Below, in pieces: positions 26,216 to 37,880 of a stretch of DNA of 64,000 bases (the first letter of the stretch is position 1; each line of letters opens with the position of its first letter). Source of the stretch: Epiperipatus broadwayi (Eukaryota > Onychophora > Udeonychophora > Euonychophora > Peripatidae); contig JAQFVV010000072.1 of the NCBI GenBank assembly GCA_028023455.1, forward strand, positions 3,180,501 through 3,244,500, given 5' to 3'. Below the pieces are notes generated by a model. It searched no databases. It had not been told where the DNA came from and was given only the letters and a program-made list of their open reading frames with translations. The position numbers and the translations under genes were made by a program.

Positions 26216-26692
26216 GTAAGCGAAGGAAATGATGATAATGTTATATTTATTACTGTTGCAAGAATCAACCTTTTATTTGTATGTACTAATCTTTTAAAAT
26301 TAAATATTTTCATAGATGATTAAGATTTAAACAATGGGTATAAATGGGAAAATCTTGTGTGATCGTTAGAAAAGTGTTCAGTAGCGATATTACTAAGCCA
26401 ATCCCAAGCAGAACTACTTGCTAGTAACTCTTTTATCGGAATATACTAGAAGACAAGAAGTTATAAGCAAGTGGTTCAGTTTAAATCTATCAATGTTCAC
26501 TGTTAATTGCCTATTGATATCATTTTGGACAGTTTCCTTTAATTATTACCCAAATTTTTTCCATTTATTGTATTGATTATAACTTTTTTTTTGTATACGT
26601 ATAGAATTTTAAAATAACATCAGATCTTTTTATACTATATAAAATATATCACATTAAAAAAAAAGGACCAAATTTACTTCCTGTCTACTTAC

Positions 26693-26892
26693 ATGGCTGT
26701 GACCTTCGGTCACTTTGCATTTGAGCAGAAACTTTTTCAGATTACCCTGAGCCAAATAAGGAAAGAGAACCAGCGGCTGTGTTTCAATGTCTAGACAGAC
26801 CGCTAAAATACTTTGGATATTTTTATGGCTGAGACCAAACATCATCATACTCTCTGCCAGTAATAACTGGATCTGATGTTGCGACGCTTGAT
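26693..26892 (-). CDS. RYK: RYK exon: N-lobe, alpha-C helix to hinge
   Basis: Encodes 66 residues plus the split Asp of DQAS. It includes LLLAES (alpha-C Glu), HKNIQSILAVC, the hinge region VLFPYLAQGNLKKFL and ends with GHSH. The order matches human RYK (DQAS.., HRNLLPI, LPYMNWGNLKLFL). Acceptor TTTCAG precedes 26892 and the donor GTAAGT is RC of 26687-26692, phase 0. Oppositely oriented copies of one repeat family lie on either side of this exon. Confidence 0.97.
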
Positions 26893-27749
26893 CTGAAATA
26901 AAAAAATGATTTTCCAAATATAAAAAACAAAACAAAATGCAGATAATCAATCATACAAATACTGAAAATTAACAGGAAAACTAGAAATAAGATGGTACTA
27001 AAGTAAAAAAGATATACCTATAAAAGAATAAACTGTTTAAATTCAGCCAATGTTATCGTTTTTAACAAACCATTTAAACTATAATACTAGGCTTGCATTT
27101 TACACACAATTAATGAAGCTATACATAACAATTGATAAGTTGAGCACTTTCGGGAATTCTATGTTCCCATATTCATAACTCTTTTCGCTAAATAGTTTGT
27201 TTTCTGTTATTATCTATAATTCTCTTGAGAAATACATGATTTTTAAATACTAAAAATGTCTACTAATAAAACGTTAATATTTATGTAATGATGTCATTAG
27301 GCTGCATTAAACAATCAAATGTAAGGAGATTATTGGTATAAATATAATACGCATATAAGAAATATACCTATATTAATGAGGCATATTTTTCTGATTATTA
27401 TCTTAGTGAACAGATAATGCTTATCATATCTTGTAAATGTGTAGTTATATTACATCTGTAACATTTAAGATTTATTTATAAAAATAAGATGCTCTGGAGG
27501 TCAAATCCATGGATCACAACTCTATTCCTTACTTCTAATATTTGAACTTCCGAGCAAGAAACCATTTGATTACTTACTTGTAGTAAATATATACATTATT
27601 AATTTATATTATATGGATTTTCATTTAACTGACTGTTAATATTATTGATTTATATATTTTAATATTTTAATGATGATGTAATATATTATTGTATGAATAT
27701 TAGTTTTAAGTTTTATTGAGATCAATAAAGTTAAAAAGGAAATGCTAAT

Positions 27750-27872
27750 GGCTTTATTATTTGGAATTTCGTAAGAAGTTTGAGCAACAGAATCGATCCT
27801 GGGATTTCCCGATAGCATGTCGGACATCTCAAGTCCGACACTGTACCAACTATGCCAAACATCACAGGGTGT
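27750..27872 (-). mobile_element. tRNA-derived SINE with recognisable box A and box B
   Basis: On the minus strand: TTTGGCATAGTTGGTACAGT contains a good box A and AGGATCGATTCTG a box B, followed by CTCAAACTTCTTACGAAATT and a short AATAA-like end. Same tail family as 9940 and 52242. Confidence 0.8.
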
Positions 27873-28124
27873 AATTCAAATGATTTGTTACTAACTAATA
27901 TCAGAGACCTCAATGAAACTTAAAACTAATATTTATATAAACAATATTACATCATCATCAAAACACAAAAATATATAAATTGACAATACAGGTTAAATGA
28001 TTTGCTAATAACTATTAAAGTAGCTGGAATTTAAAGAATTCATTTTTCTTTTTTTGCTATTTGATATATCTACTCATTGTAAAATCAGTGTAAAGTTTTT
28101 ATCTGAAAACTATATCATAATTGC

Positions 28125-28345
28125 ACATGACCACTATTTTCTATGCTTACACAAGCTGCAAACACATCATAGCCACCAAGCATAGGCCATAGTAATCAAT
28201 GAAATAAAAGGTTTCTGCATAAAATCCCTAACTAGTGCCTTTCTCATCTAATATCACTAGAGTAGTTTCTAGGTTATGGCTTACATTAGTGGGTGAGGAG
28301 CCATGGATCTGAGAGCACTGCACATGAAATCTTACGATCTAATGC
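28125..28345 (+). repeat. family A repeat copy
   Basis: Diverged copy: ctgcataaaatccctaacta, tagtttctaggttatggctt and ggatctgagagcactgcaca. Same orientation as 25995. Confidence 0.75.
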
Positions 28346-28542
28346 AACCTTCTAACAGCCACCTTTTAATTAGCTATAAAGCAATGAGTCCAAATGAAAA
28401 CACAACGCCTTCTATCCAAGCTAATTTGCTTGTACAGCCATACAAATCTGAACCCAGTTTAGTATCTATACAATTTGGGATCTTTGGTTTTTTAATAACC
28501 ATAGTCACCATCATCCTTTAGGCAGGATTTTAATCAAACCAA

Positions 28543-28740
28543 CAAAACACCATGTGACCATTATTTCTTATGTTTACACAAGCTGTTTACAGTAGTAACA
28601 AACCCTCCATACAGCCTAGAAACTAGTCTGGGAACATTGGATGAGCAGGCACTAGATTGGGATTTTATGCAGAAACCCCCTGACATCCGTTGATTATTAT
28701 GGCTTGCACTGGGTGGCACTACTGTATGGAGTTTGCTAAC
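28543..28740 (-). repeat. family A repeat copy, reverse orientation
   Basis: Starts aaacaccatgtgaccattat, then ctagaaactagtctgggaac, attggatgagcaggcactag and ggtggcactactgtatggag. Reverse-complementary over about 115 bp to the copy at 25995-26110. Confidence 0.8.
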
Positions 28741-29297
28741 GTTTATATCGTAATTTGATATATAAATATACATGGATGGATAGATAGACTAGGAGAAAAA
28801 AACTTGCAAATATATATCAATTATTTCAAGACTATTTCAAAGAGAGAGAGAAAAATCATTACAAAGATATATGGCAGAAGATGAATGTAAGGAAGTAAGA
28901 CAATCGGATTATATTTTCATAATTGGAGAAAATGATAAAGTAAAAATAAATAATAGACCAATGTAGATAATTAAATATTATTCACACAAATTAAATAAAA
29001 ATAGTAAATTATATAAATAAGCACTCTGTTCAAAAACAGGTGGAGGCAATTAGGTAATAGGAGCTAAAACGATGCAAGCCACCCCCTCTTCTAATATCTG
29101 AATATTTAAAACAATATAAATCTTAATGAGTTATTTATTTCTTAGAGAAGTGCAATAGATTTAATTATTATGTATATATAAATGTATTACATTAGCTATT
29201 AAATTCTTTTTTTTATCACACCTTCTCCGTTTTTTCAAGTTATTAATATAATTTTTAAATAAAATATTGCCATTATATATTTAAGAATAGTATAGTT

Positions 29298-30429
29298 CAG
29301 AGATCGGCAATCTTTTAGTGGTGTCGTGCTGAACCAATGTTATTCCATGTGTTCACTTGATTCTACCAATCATATTATATATAGCATCAAAATTGGTCCG
29401 GTTATAATGAGCTTCAAAATTATATAGTATATATTTTTGAAGTTAAACCAGATTTTATATTAAGAGGTCATTCAATATTTTAAAATGCATAGGATCATAT
29501 GTGAAAAGTATGTTTTGTTAAATTGTATTGCATTCGAAAGACGTGTTTAAAATTTCCCTTGGCATGGATATCCCGTTGGCACTGCACTTAAATAAATATG
29601 TATTGTTTAAAAATTGCCGATTAATGTGTAGTAATTCAGAATAGGCAATGGTTTAATTTAAAAAGCTTATTAATGAACTCTAACAAAATAAACAAAGATG
29701 TTTCCAACATTCATCAAAAATATTTCAAAGAAACTCATTTTTGTGGTATAAAAAATCAAGTCGAAATTGTAAGTTTTTCATATATTCTTCTTTCCTTTAA
29801 AACTACGGACATTTGGAATTTTCAGTGTGAGAAATATTTAATTACACCATAGACATTAAAAAAAACTCCAAAACAATGATTTTTAACAAAGTCTCACGTA
29901 TTTGCGGACTTCGTTCACGCATTTCTACCCAACTATCACTAACTACAAACTTTTTTATTCAAGTAAACGTGCCAAAACTTAAAATGTATTATTATATAAT
30001 TATGAGCAGAAGTTTTTCAAATGAATTAATCGATATAATATTATGCCGGAATATAAATTTACTCTAAACGTGCCGTTGCGCACAAATATATCAAAGGTCA
30101 ATTGACCGTCAAAAAAGAAAAAAAAGAAATCCAGACAAAATTAATCCTCCCCGAAAAAAAAAAAAAAAAATCGAAATTCTATCCCACTTATCTATTATCT
30201 TTATAGAAAATAACAAAAGATCTAGTGTTCGTTTATGGTACAAAATAATTAGTAAATTAAAGTAAATCCTAGTTTCCATTTACATGTGAGCCGCATATGC
30301 AAAACAGGTGATGATACAAACGCCTGCGCTGTAATTAAAATATAATTTTTTACTATTTCAATTCAGAGTGTCATTGTTAATTTTCCGTGTGCCAAGCATG
30401 ACACGCGTGCTCTAGGTTGCCGACCCCTG
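29298..30429. mobile_element. hAT-type DNA transposon, non-autonomous or decayed (1.13 kb)
   Basis: The left end CAGAGATCGGCAATC and the reverse complement of the right end, CAGGGGTCGGCAACC, are terminal inverted repeats of hAT type. They are flanked by an 8-bp target duplication, gtatagtt (29290-29297) and gtatagat (30430-30437), with one mismatch. hAT elements make 8-bp duplications, so the family call is well supported. The 1.1-kb interior has only short open frames and no recognisable transposase or zinc finger. Confidence 0.88.
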
Positions 30430-30965
30430 GTATAGATCAGTATAAATGCAAATTTTCTAGAGTTTTATTTTATACTAATAGAAAGACCAAGTCTTACAGC
30501 CATATAATAAATTGTCAAGAAAACAAACTTATGTGAGAATCTATATCCTTTTGCTTTTGAAATGATGACAAGGATTTCTCTAATATTTTCAATTAATCAT
30601 AGTAATTAAATATATAGAGGTAGCAAAGAATGGTATACTTTTTTATAAATATTATACATAAATGTATTATATATATATATAGATGGGAAAAAATCATAAT
30701 CAAAGAAAAGGAAATACAAGTTATATATTTGTTTCTCAAATTATAATTTGGCTACGGTATTCATGGCCATAATACTCATTTCAAAATATAATAATAATAA
30801 ATTTTTCAGCCTAACATTATTAGTATGTATTCTGTCAGAATATTCACAAAGAATATTTAATAAGGAATTATATATTCACTTTACAGTGTTACAAATAAAT
30901 ATTTGCATCACGGGGAGATGTCCCACAATTGAAATCCTCTTTTCTACAAGGAGTAATATTTCACC

Positions 30966-31212
30966 CCTAAACACCACATGATCACCATTCTTTATGCGTA
31001 CCCATGCTGTTTAACACAGAAGCGAAACTCTCCCTACAGTAGCGCCATTCAGTGCTAGCCAATGCAGATCTCTCAGATCCAAGACTCCTCAGTGGTGAAA
31101 GACACAAGCTAGAAACTAGTATGGGAATATTGGATAAGTAGGCACTTCCTGCATCCGTTGATTACTCTGGCTTGCACTAAGTGGTGCTATTATATGGAGA
31201 GTTTTGCCTCCG
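30966..31212 (+). repeat. family A foldback copy with about 40-bp inverted ends
   Basis: After aaacaccacatgatcaccat come inverted ends: gaaactctccctacagtagc at the left and, at the right, tatatggagagttttgcct. The middle carries ctcagatccaagactcctca and gctagaaactagtatgggaa. This looks like the fullest form of the family in the window. Confidence 0.8.
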
Positions 31213-32959
31213 AATAATATTTTACCAGTTACAAATATTTCATTTATTCCTAATTTAGTACAGTAATTTTAAATTTATATAAAGCTTTCAACCTATAATT
31301 TAAACCTTTGTTAATTAATAAATATATTCACAGAAAAGGTATTTTTTTTAAATATTTAGTTTTATTACTGCCTAGCATGCTTTCAATTACTAGCTACTGC
31401 TTTGACTCAGAACAGAAGAAAATTGCTAATAGTTAAATTAAATCTTTAGAAATTAACTTAATTCTTCCAATCTGTATATTTTTCTCCATATTAGTGGTCT
31501 TCATCTGAATTTCCATAATAAACATCATTAATCTAATTTACAATGGTGGATAAACAACATCTCTCCATTGCACCTAATACTTGACATGTTTTGGTTTAAA
31601 AATTACTGAACAAAAATTTTTTCTGCCTCCTATAGATATACAAAAGAATTTTTTAGAAATCTTTACTTATTAAAACCATTTCTTACCATTACCATATCTA
31701 AGCAGACCAAGACAACAAGATTCTTTTATTAAAGTTTTTAATGAAAAACAATTCATCTTTGGGATCTGGATTAAGCATTTCTTTCTGGTTAAAAACAAAA
31801 CAAGTCTTTACATAATTTTAGCTGTTTCATAGGATCCCATGCCATTCCAGCAAAACTAATTTGTTTGCTTGTTTTAGCACATTTTCATTACCACAATTCT
31901 CTGTATTCAATACTCTAGTCTTTAATTTTGGCCAATAGATGGAATCTCTTAGTAAAAAATAAACTGACGTGTAGTTGGGAGAGATTCTGACAAGATAGAC
32001 TTAATTATATGGAATAATACTGATTCACTTTTTTTGCCACATTTTGATTTAAATAAGTAAAGTGTTTTTTAACTCCAAAATATTTATTAGTTTATATTTT
32101 TAAAAAAATAACATATGTGTATATATATTTTTAAATATTAAAATGTGACAATTTGAGACAAAAGGCAAACAAATACACATAATATTAATTTTAAAGCAAT
32201 AATAACATTGAAAATATTTTTAAAAATATTTTTCCTTTTATTTTTGTTGCATAAGATATATAAAATATGAATATGTAAAAAAAAAATAATTTGAAAATAA
32301 ATACAGTAATGTTAGTCCAGATACCAACATCTAAATGCCCTAAAAATTACTACTTTGAAGGGGCATTGACTATATGTCATTATGTTATGAAAAGATTAAA
32401 GGATATGAAGATTAAATATATTCCAAGAAAAAAACATTTTCCTCAACTAAGTGATAATGGAAATATGCTATTCCATAATTACAAAAACTTATATATAAAA
32501 AACTAACACTTTAAAAATAAAATAATAGCCAATACCTAGCACATTTGCGCAGCAGTCTAACAAGAGAGGGGGAGTTGTTTACATGAATCTTCTATCTAAT
32601 AAATTATAGAGAAATAACTGAGAGCAAGAAAAAGCACATGATGACCAGGATTTATATCCACAGTAATTACCGGAAATAATGATGTAAAATAAAAATAATA
32701 AAATGAGAGAAGTATGAAAAGAAGATGGAAAATCTGCATATAAAGAAATAGCTAATAAACCAATATTAGCTTATGAATCAACAGATGATTTTTAATACTG
32801 GAAATTAACCAACAGCACTTTTGATAAAATAGCAGAATATAGCACTGTTTTTTGATTATTTATAGTTAATCTTCATAGCTGAGATTATTTTGCTGTCTAT
32901 TGTTTTAGATCTTTCCAGTAGCCTGAGTTTAGCACCCTGTATATGCATATACTATATAT

Positions 32960-34532
32960 TGTAACAGACGGGTTCGAATACGCGCGTATGTGATATATTA
33001 CTAATTGCTAGTGTTAATGTGGAGCGACTATGTATAAACAAAAAAAAAAATATATATATGTAAATGGTCATTCGAACCCTGTTACAAGGAGTGCGAAAGT
33101 TAGGTGTGTAGGTATATGTAAATATAGTGTATGTGCGAGTGTACAATATACGTATGTAGGTTCGGTGATGGTTACAATCAATTATATATGTAGAGCTGTA
33201 TAAAGCGTAATTGATTATTCGTAAATATTTTATTCGTAAGTTTTTTTTTTTCTGAGTTTTATTAATATTGTCGGTAACACGTGTTTTCTTTTGTTGAGTA
33301 ATCTCTTGAACATATGAGGACCGAAATAGAAATGAGTTAATTGCTGTAGGCAGTTTAGTTAATAACTGGCGTCGGGAAGTCTGAAAACTGGTCAGGTGGG
33401 TATTTTTTGAAGAACAATGGAAGAACTGGTCAGTGGCGTACGGATACACAGAGAGAATTTTGAAAAGTTAAAGGTGAAAACAAAAGAACTTTTTGTTGCG
33501 CTCGAGAGATGTGAAAAAAGAAAGAAAGGGGAGACGCGGCTTGAACTCCAGATTAGGAGGACGTGTAAAATATTTCTTAAGAAGTTTTAATAATTTTTTT
33601 TCTTTCAAAAATGTCGGGGTAATTCTATTGTGCGGGTTTCGTTAATCGGCCCAGTGGACACTCGTCGTGAAACTCACCTGAAGCGGACTTACGAACTGCG
33701 TTAATAAAATAAAGGAATTTTGTTTCATCGAAGAAATGGTGACGAAAGATCTTTGAAGATTTGGACCTTTTGCAAAGAGAGTGAATCAACTACTCCACCT
33801 CTGGAATATGTGAACCGATATACCCTATTGGAACTGTTTGCCATCCGTTATATCTACCAGACCAGTTTTCTTGGCAAGGTATAAATGCGGACTTGTCTTT
33901 GATCGCGTGAACTAAGGTAAAGTGACGTGGCACAAAATATGTGTTCAGTGAATGTATCTTAATAAAGAAACTAGTGTTACCTCAATGTTAATTACTATAT
34001 TAAGTCTCTTTTAAAATTAAATATATGCCAACATTAAATAAACAGCTCTAATATATATATATTTGCACTATTTTGATGCGTGTATGAATTATATATATGT
34101 GTGGGTGGATCAGAATAAATGGGCCGTGTATTTGAATAGTGATATTTCTATGCTGGTATAAATGGGATTTATTGGTAATGGGTATGGTTGTGAATAGAAT
34201 AAACCCTGATAAGATCCGGGTTAGATTAATGGATTTTATCCAATAAGCTATCGCATATAATAATAGACATGTAAGACATGGTTAGTTGGGTTGTAGCTTT
34301 GTTCTCTAGTTAGACTATCGTCCCCAAACCTTGAGGTTGAGCTGGCTCGGTGCGCTACCATATCAGATATACATACCAGAACCCTTATGTACGTTTTCGA
34401 TGAGATAATTCTTATCTACGGGTAGGATTGGCGCGTGAGATGGGATCAAACCATGCTCACAAATATCTTTATTCGAAGCTTCGGGTTAAAGCCAACAATG
34501 GCGGTTTTATATATATATCGGTGGGTGTTATA
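32960..34532 (+). repeat. 5' LTR of element 1
   Basis: Begins TGTAACAGACGGGTTCG and ends GGTGGGTGTTATA. A TATA box (tataaatg, 33880-33887) and an AATAAA (33961-33966) about 80 bp later suggest the U3-R boundary. Long non-coding LTR; the frames on its opposite strand are compositional. Confidence 0.93.
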
Positions 34533-34533
34533 A

Positions 34534-34551
34534 TGGCATCCCAACTAACGG
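34534..34551 (+). promoter_or_regulatory. candidate primer-binding site of element 1
   Basis: TGGCATCCCAACTAACGG follows the 5' LTR after one base. The TGG start, complementary to a tRNA 3' CCA, and the position are right; the donor tRNA was not identified. Confidence 0.55.
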
Positions 34552-34933
34552 GGCTGCGAATGTTAGAGAACGGGCATTTAAGGGGCATCCTAACGTAACG
34601 TAAAAGAGCTCACAAACGAGAGTGGATTTTTTTTTTATTATTAAAGGAAAAAAAAAAAAGGGAAAAATAAAAGCGATAGTTTGGTTATAAATCGGAAAGA
34701 GTTTGAACACATATTTGAAAGATAGTAGATGGGCATATTTTGCGTGGTGAATGTACGGATAGAAAAGTTCTCGAGTGGTCAAAGGGGAAATAGCGTTGAT
34801 GTATGTCTCGTGATATATGTATAAAGTCATGGGTTAGAAAATAGAGGTTAAGAATTTATCTAACATTGAGATATTATAGAACGATATCGTTCAATAGGAT
34901 AAGAAGAAGGGACAAAGGTCTATCAGGTGGGTC

Positions 34934-36031
34934 ATGCAGGGACCACTGGAAGCCGGGGTGACGAACCTGGCACGTTTAACCTTAATAGTGATATATAAAA
35001 AAATGAAGCCAAAAAATAAACAGAATGGGGAAAAGCAGAAGGCGACGGAAGAGAAGGAAATAAATATATCGGAGAGGATTTTAGAAAGATTAGAAGGTCT
35101 TGAACTCCGATTTCAGGAGATAGAACGGAGACTAGGGATAGAAAGCAAGGAAAGGGCGGAGAAACCTGACGATAAAGAAGTAAAAGGAAGTTTAGATGAA
35201 GGGGAGAGGGATATAAAACAGGGACCGAGGTCTAGCGAGACGGAAAGACCGGAGCATATGGGAAAATGTAAGGATGTGGCGGTACACAACCACGTGAACC
35301 ATTTTTTAAAGGTACGACCGTTTGAAGGCCAAATGGGGGAAGCTCCCGTGGAACATCTACGGAGCCTACGAAGATACTTTGGCATGAATCCCATGCCAGA
35401 GGAAGGTAAATTGGTGGTAGCGTGCAGCCATCTAAGTGGGAATGCCCAAGAGTGGTGGGACTCATTGTCCCAACAGCCCACAACCTTCGAGGAGTATCAG
35501 AGGATGATACGAGAGACCTTCTGGTCGGAAGACCGCCAGGAACTCGTGCAATACCAAGTGATGCGAGAGAAATATGAGGAAGGAAAGGAAGAAAATTTTT
35601 CTCAATTTTTTCATCGCCAAGTGGCGAGACTAAGGACACTGGACGCGTGTCACCTGTCTGAAGGCCACATCATTCGAATTGTAAGGCACAATATGCCTAT
35701 GAACGTGGAAAGAATGATGTTGGGGATGAGGAAGGCATCCATCGGAGAAATGGCAGAGCTGCTTAACGCTCTGGATATGAGTGTGTATGACCATAACACA
35801 CCGTTGGAGCGGTGGAAGCAAGTTAAAGATATGCCAAATAGTCAATTTGGGATAGAAGAAGGACACACCAGCGGGAATGCCACGCATAGAAAAGGTGGTG
35901 ATGATAGCCACAGACCGAGATGGCCATACGAACCGGAAGCTCGACGTCCGCCGGATAAGCCAAAGTTCATCCAAGAAAAGGGACCGTGGGCACCGAAACA
36001 GAAAGGTGATCCCGGGGAAAGTAAAGGATAG
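34934..36031 (+). CDS. Gag polyprotein of LTR element 1 (Ty3/Gypsy type)
   Basis: 365-codon intact ORF. The N-terminal third is charged (many Lys and Glu, ERILERLEGLELRFQEIERR is a short predicted coiled coil). Residues about 120-275 have the retrotransposon Gag capsid pattern: FLKVRPFEGQMGEAPVEHLR, LSGNAQEWWDSL, TFEEYQRMIRETFW and NFSQFFHRQVARLRTLD. The C-terminal 80 residues are rich in Pro, Arg and Lys without a CCHC knuckle. The first ATG (34934) is not certain; ATG 35003, starting MKPKNK, is more typical and the 23 residues before it may be leader. Gag forms the capsid that packages element RNA. The intact frame without Pol suggests selection or recent origin. Confidence 0.87.
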   Translation: MQGPLEAGVTNLARLTLIVIYKKMKPKNKQNGEKQKATEEKEINISERILERLEGLELRFQEIERRLGIESKERAEKPDDKEVKGSLDEGERDIKQGPRSSETERPEHMGKCKDVAVHNHVNHFLKVRPFEGQMGEAPVEHLRSLRRYFGMNPMPEEGKLVVACSHLSGNAQEWWDSLSQQPTTFEEYQRMIRETFWSEDRQELVQYQVMREKYEEGKEENFSQFFHRQVARLRTLDACHLSEGHIIRIVRHNMPMNVERMMLGMRKASIGEMAELLNALDMSVYDHNTPLERWKQVKDMPNSQFGIEEGHTSGNATHRKGGDDSHRPRWPYEPEARRPPDKPKFIQEKGPWAPKQKGDPGESKG

Positions 36032-36090
36032 AAAGAAAAGTCGTTTAAGAAGCCGTTCAAATACACAGAAGGTATTTGAAGGCTATCGCA

Positions 36091-36101
36091 CCAGGGGGGT
36101 A
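36091..36101 (+). promoter_or_regulatory. polypurine tract of element 1
   Basis: ccaggggggta directly precedes the 3' LTR; a G-rich purine run here primes plus-strand synthesis in LTR elements. Confidence 0.7.
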
Positions 36102-37669
36102 TGTAACAGACGGGTTCGAATACGCGCGTATGTGATATATTACTAATTGCTAGTGTTAATGTGGAGCGACTATGTATAAACAAAAAAAAAATATATATGT
36201 AAATGGTCATTCGAACCCTGTTACAAGGAGTGCGAAAGTTAGGTGTGTAGGTATATGTAAATATAGTGTATGTGCGAGTGTACAATATACGTATGTAGGT
36301 TCGGTGATGGTTACAATCAATTATATATGTAGAGCTGTATAAAGCGTAATTGATTATTCGTAAATATTTTATTCGTAAGTTTTTTTTTTCTGAGTTTTAT
36401 TAATATTGTCGGTAACACGTGTTTTCTTTTGTTGAGTAATCTCTTGAACATATGAGGATCGAAATAGAAATGAGTTAATTGCTGTAGGCAGTTTAGTTAA
36501 TAACTGGCGTCGGGAAGTCTGAAAACTGGTCAGGTGGGTATTTTTTGAAGAACAATGGAAGAACTGGTCAGTGGCGTACGGATACACAGAGAGAATTTTG
36601 AAAAGTTAAAGGTGAAAACAAAAGAACTTTTTGTTGCGCTCGAGAGGAGATGTGAAAAAAGAAAGAAAGGAGAGACGCGGCTTGAACTCCAGATTAGGAG
36701 GACGTGTAAAATATTTCTTAAGAAGTTTTAATAATTTTTTTTCTTTCAAAAATGTCGGGGTAATTCTATTGTGCGGGTTTCGTTAATCGGCCCAGTGGAC
36801 ACTCGTCGTGAAACTCACCTGAAGCGGACTTACGAACTGCGTTAATAAAATAAAGGAATTTTGTTTCATCGAAGAAATGGTGACGAAAGATCTTTGAAGA
36901 TTTGGACCTTTTGCAAAGAGAGTGAATCAACTACTCCACCTCTGGAATATGTGAACCGATATACCCTATTGGAACTGTTTGCCATCCGTTATATCTACCA
37001 GACCAGTTTTCTTGGCAAGGTATAAATGCGGACTTGTCTTTGATCGCGTGAACTAAGGTAAAGTGACGTGGCACAAAATATGTGTTCAGTGAATGTCTTA
37101 ATAAAGAAACTAGTGTTACCTCAATGTTAATTACTAGATTAAGTCTCTTTTAAAATTAAATATATGCCAACATTAAATAAACAGCTCTAATATATATATT
37201 TGCACTATTTTGATGCGTGTATGAATTATATATATGTGTGGGTGGATCAGAATAAATGGGCCGTGTATTTGAATAGTGATATTTCTATGCTGGTATAAAT
37301 GGGATTTATTGGTAATGGGTATGGTTGTGAATAGAATAAACCCTGATAAGATCCGGGTCAGATTAATGGATTTTATCCAATAAGCTATCGCATATAATAA
37401 TAGACAGGTAAGACATGGTTAGTTGGGTTGTAGCTTTGTTCTCTAGTTAGACTATCGTCCCCAAACCTTGAGGTTGAGCTGGCTCGGTGCGCTACCATAT
37501 CAGATATACATACCAGAACCCTTATGTACGTTTTCGAGGAGATAATTCTTATCTACGGGTAGGATTGGCGCGTGAGATGGGATCAAACCATGCTCACAAA
37601 TATCTTTATTCGAAGCTTCGGGTTAAAGCCAACAATGGCGGTTTTATATATATATCGGTGGGTGTTATA
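36102..37669 (+). repeat. 3' LTR of element 1
   Basis: Near-identical to 32960-34532. Visible differences include c/t at 33319 versus the matching base near 36459, a 3-nt indel at gagaggagatg, a 2-nt deletion before the AATAAA (37100-37105) and A/T-run length. TATA box at 37021-37027 region. Confidence 0.93.
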
Positions 37670-37680
37670 ATATATATATA

Positions 37681-37880
37681 TTGCATGCTTACAGATAAGA
37701 TTATTTCTACACTATAATGTAGCCTAAGAGCTAATACTTAAGGTGAGTTAATTAATAATAATACAAATTACTATATTTGTTTAAATATTATAGTTCTGAT
37801 GATGACTGCAGGACAGTTGAAACTGTAAGCAAAAAGAAATAAATCATGTTAAAATTGCATTGTAAAGTGTTAATTAAGGA
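37681..37880 (+). repeat. dispersed repeat with gacagt-gaaactgtaagc tail
   Basis: Contains atgactgcaggacagttgaa, then actgtaagcaaaaagaaat. The same tail occurs at 59300-59365 and inside the foldback at 20221-20474. Adjacent to the (TA)n into which LTR element 1 inserted. Confidence 0.6.

Larger units (their letters stand above)
15070..26692 (-). other. RYK intron (11.6 kb), repeat-rich
   Basis: Phase-0 intron. It contains a 640-bp-period tandem duplication (17510-18345), a tandem array of family B (19340-21390) with a nested foldback and a MITE, a palindromic MITE (22818-23042), an RTE LINE 3' end (24983-25521) and two family A copies. The part 15070-17500 is AT-rich with nothing recognisable. 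Confidence 0.8.
32960..37669 (+). mobile_element. LTR retrotransposon 1: Ty3/Gypsy-type, Gag only, no Pol (4.7 kb)
   Basis: Two direct LTRs of about 1.57 kb enclose only 1.57 kb of internal DNA. Order: 5' LTR, primer-binding-like site, Gag ORF, polypurine tract, 3' LTR. Protease, reverse transcriptase, RNase H and integrase are all absent, so it can move only with enzymes from another element. Scanning the LTR pair by eye shows about seven substitutions and a few small indels, so insertion was recent. It lies in an AT dinucleotide run, antisense to RYK. LTR ends read TGTAACA...TGTTATA; (TA)n on both sides hides the exact target duplication. Confidence 0.92.

Noticed and set aside
28303-28521. 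72-codon plus-strand frame
   Set aside because: Begins inside a family A repeat and continues into AT-rich DNA; no similarity to a known protein.
32952-33449. 165-codon minus-strand frame in the 5' LTR
   Set aside because: Present in broken form in the 3' LTR and rich in Tyr, Thr and Ile from (TA/TG) words; antisense of non-coding LTR.
35113-36285. Several minus-strand frames opposite the Gag ORF
   Set aside because: Shadows of the Gag reading frame; no domain of their own.
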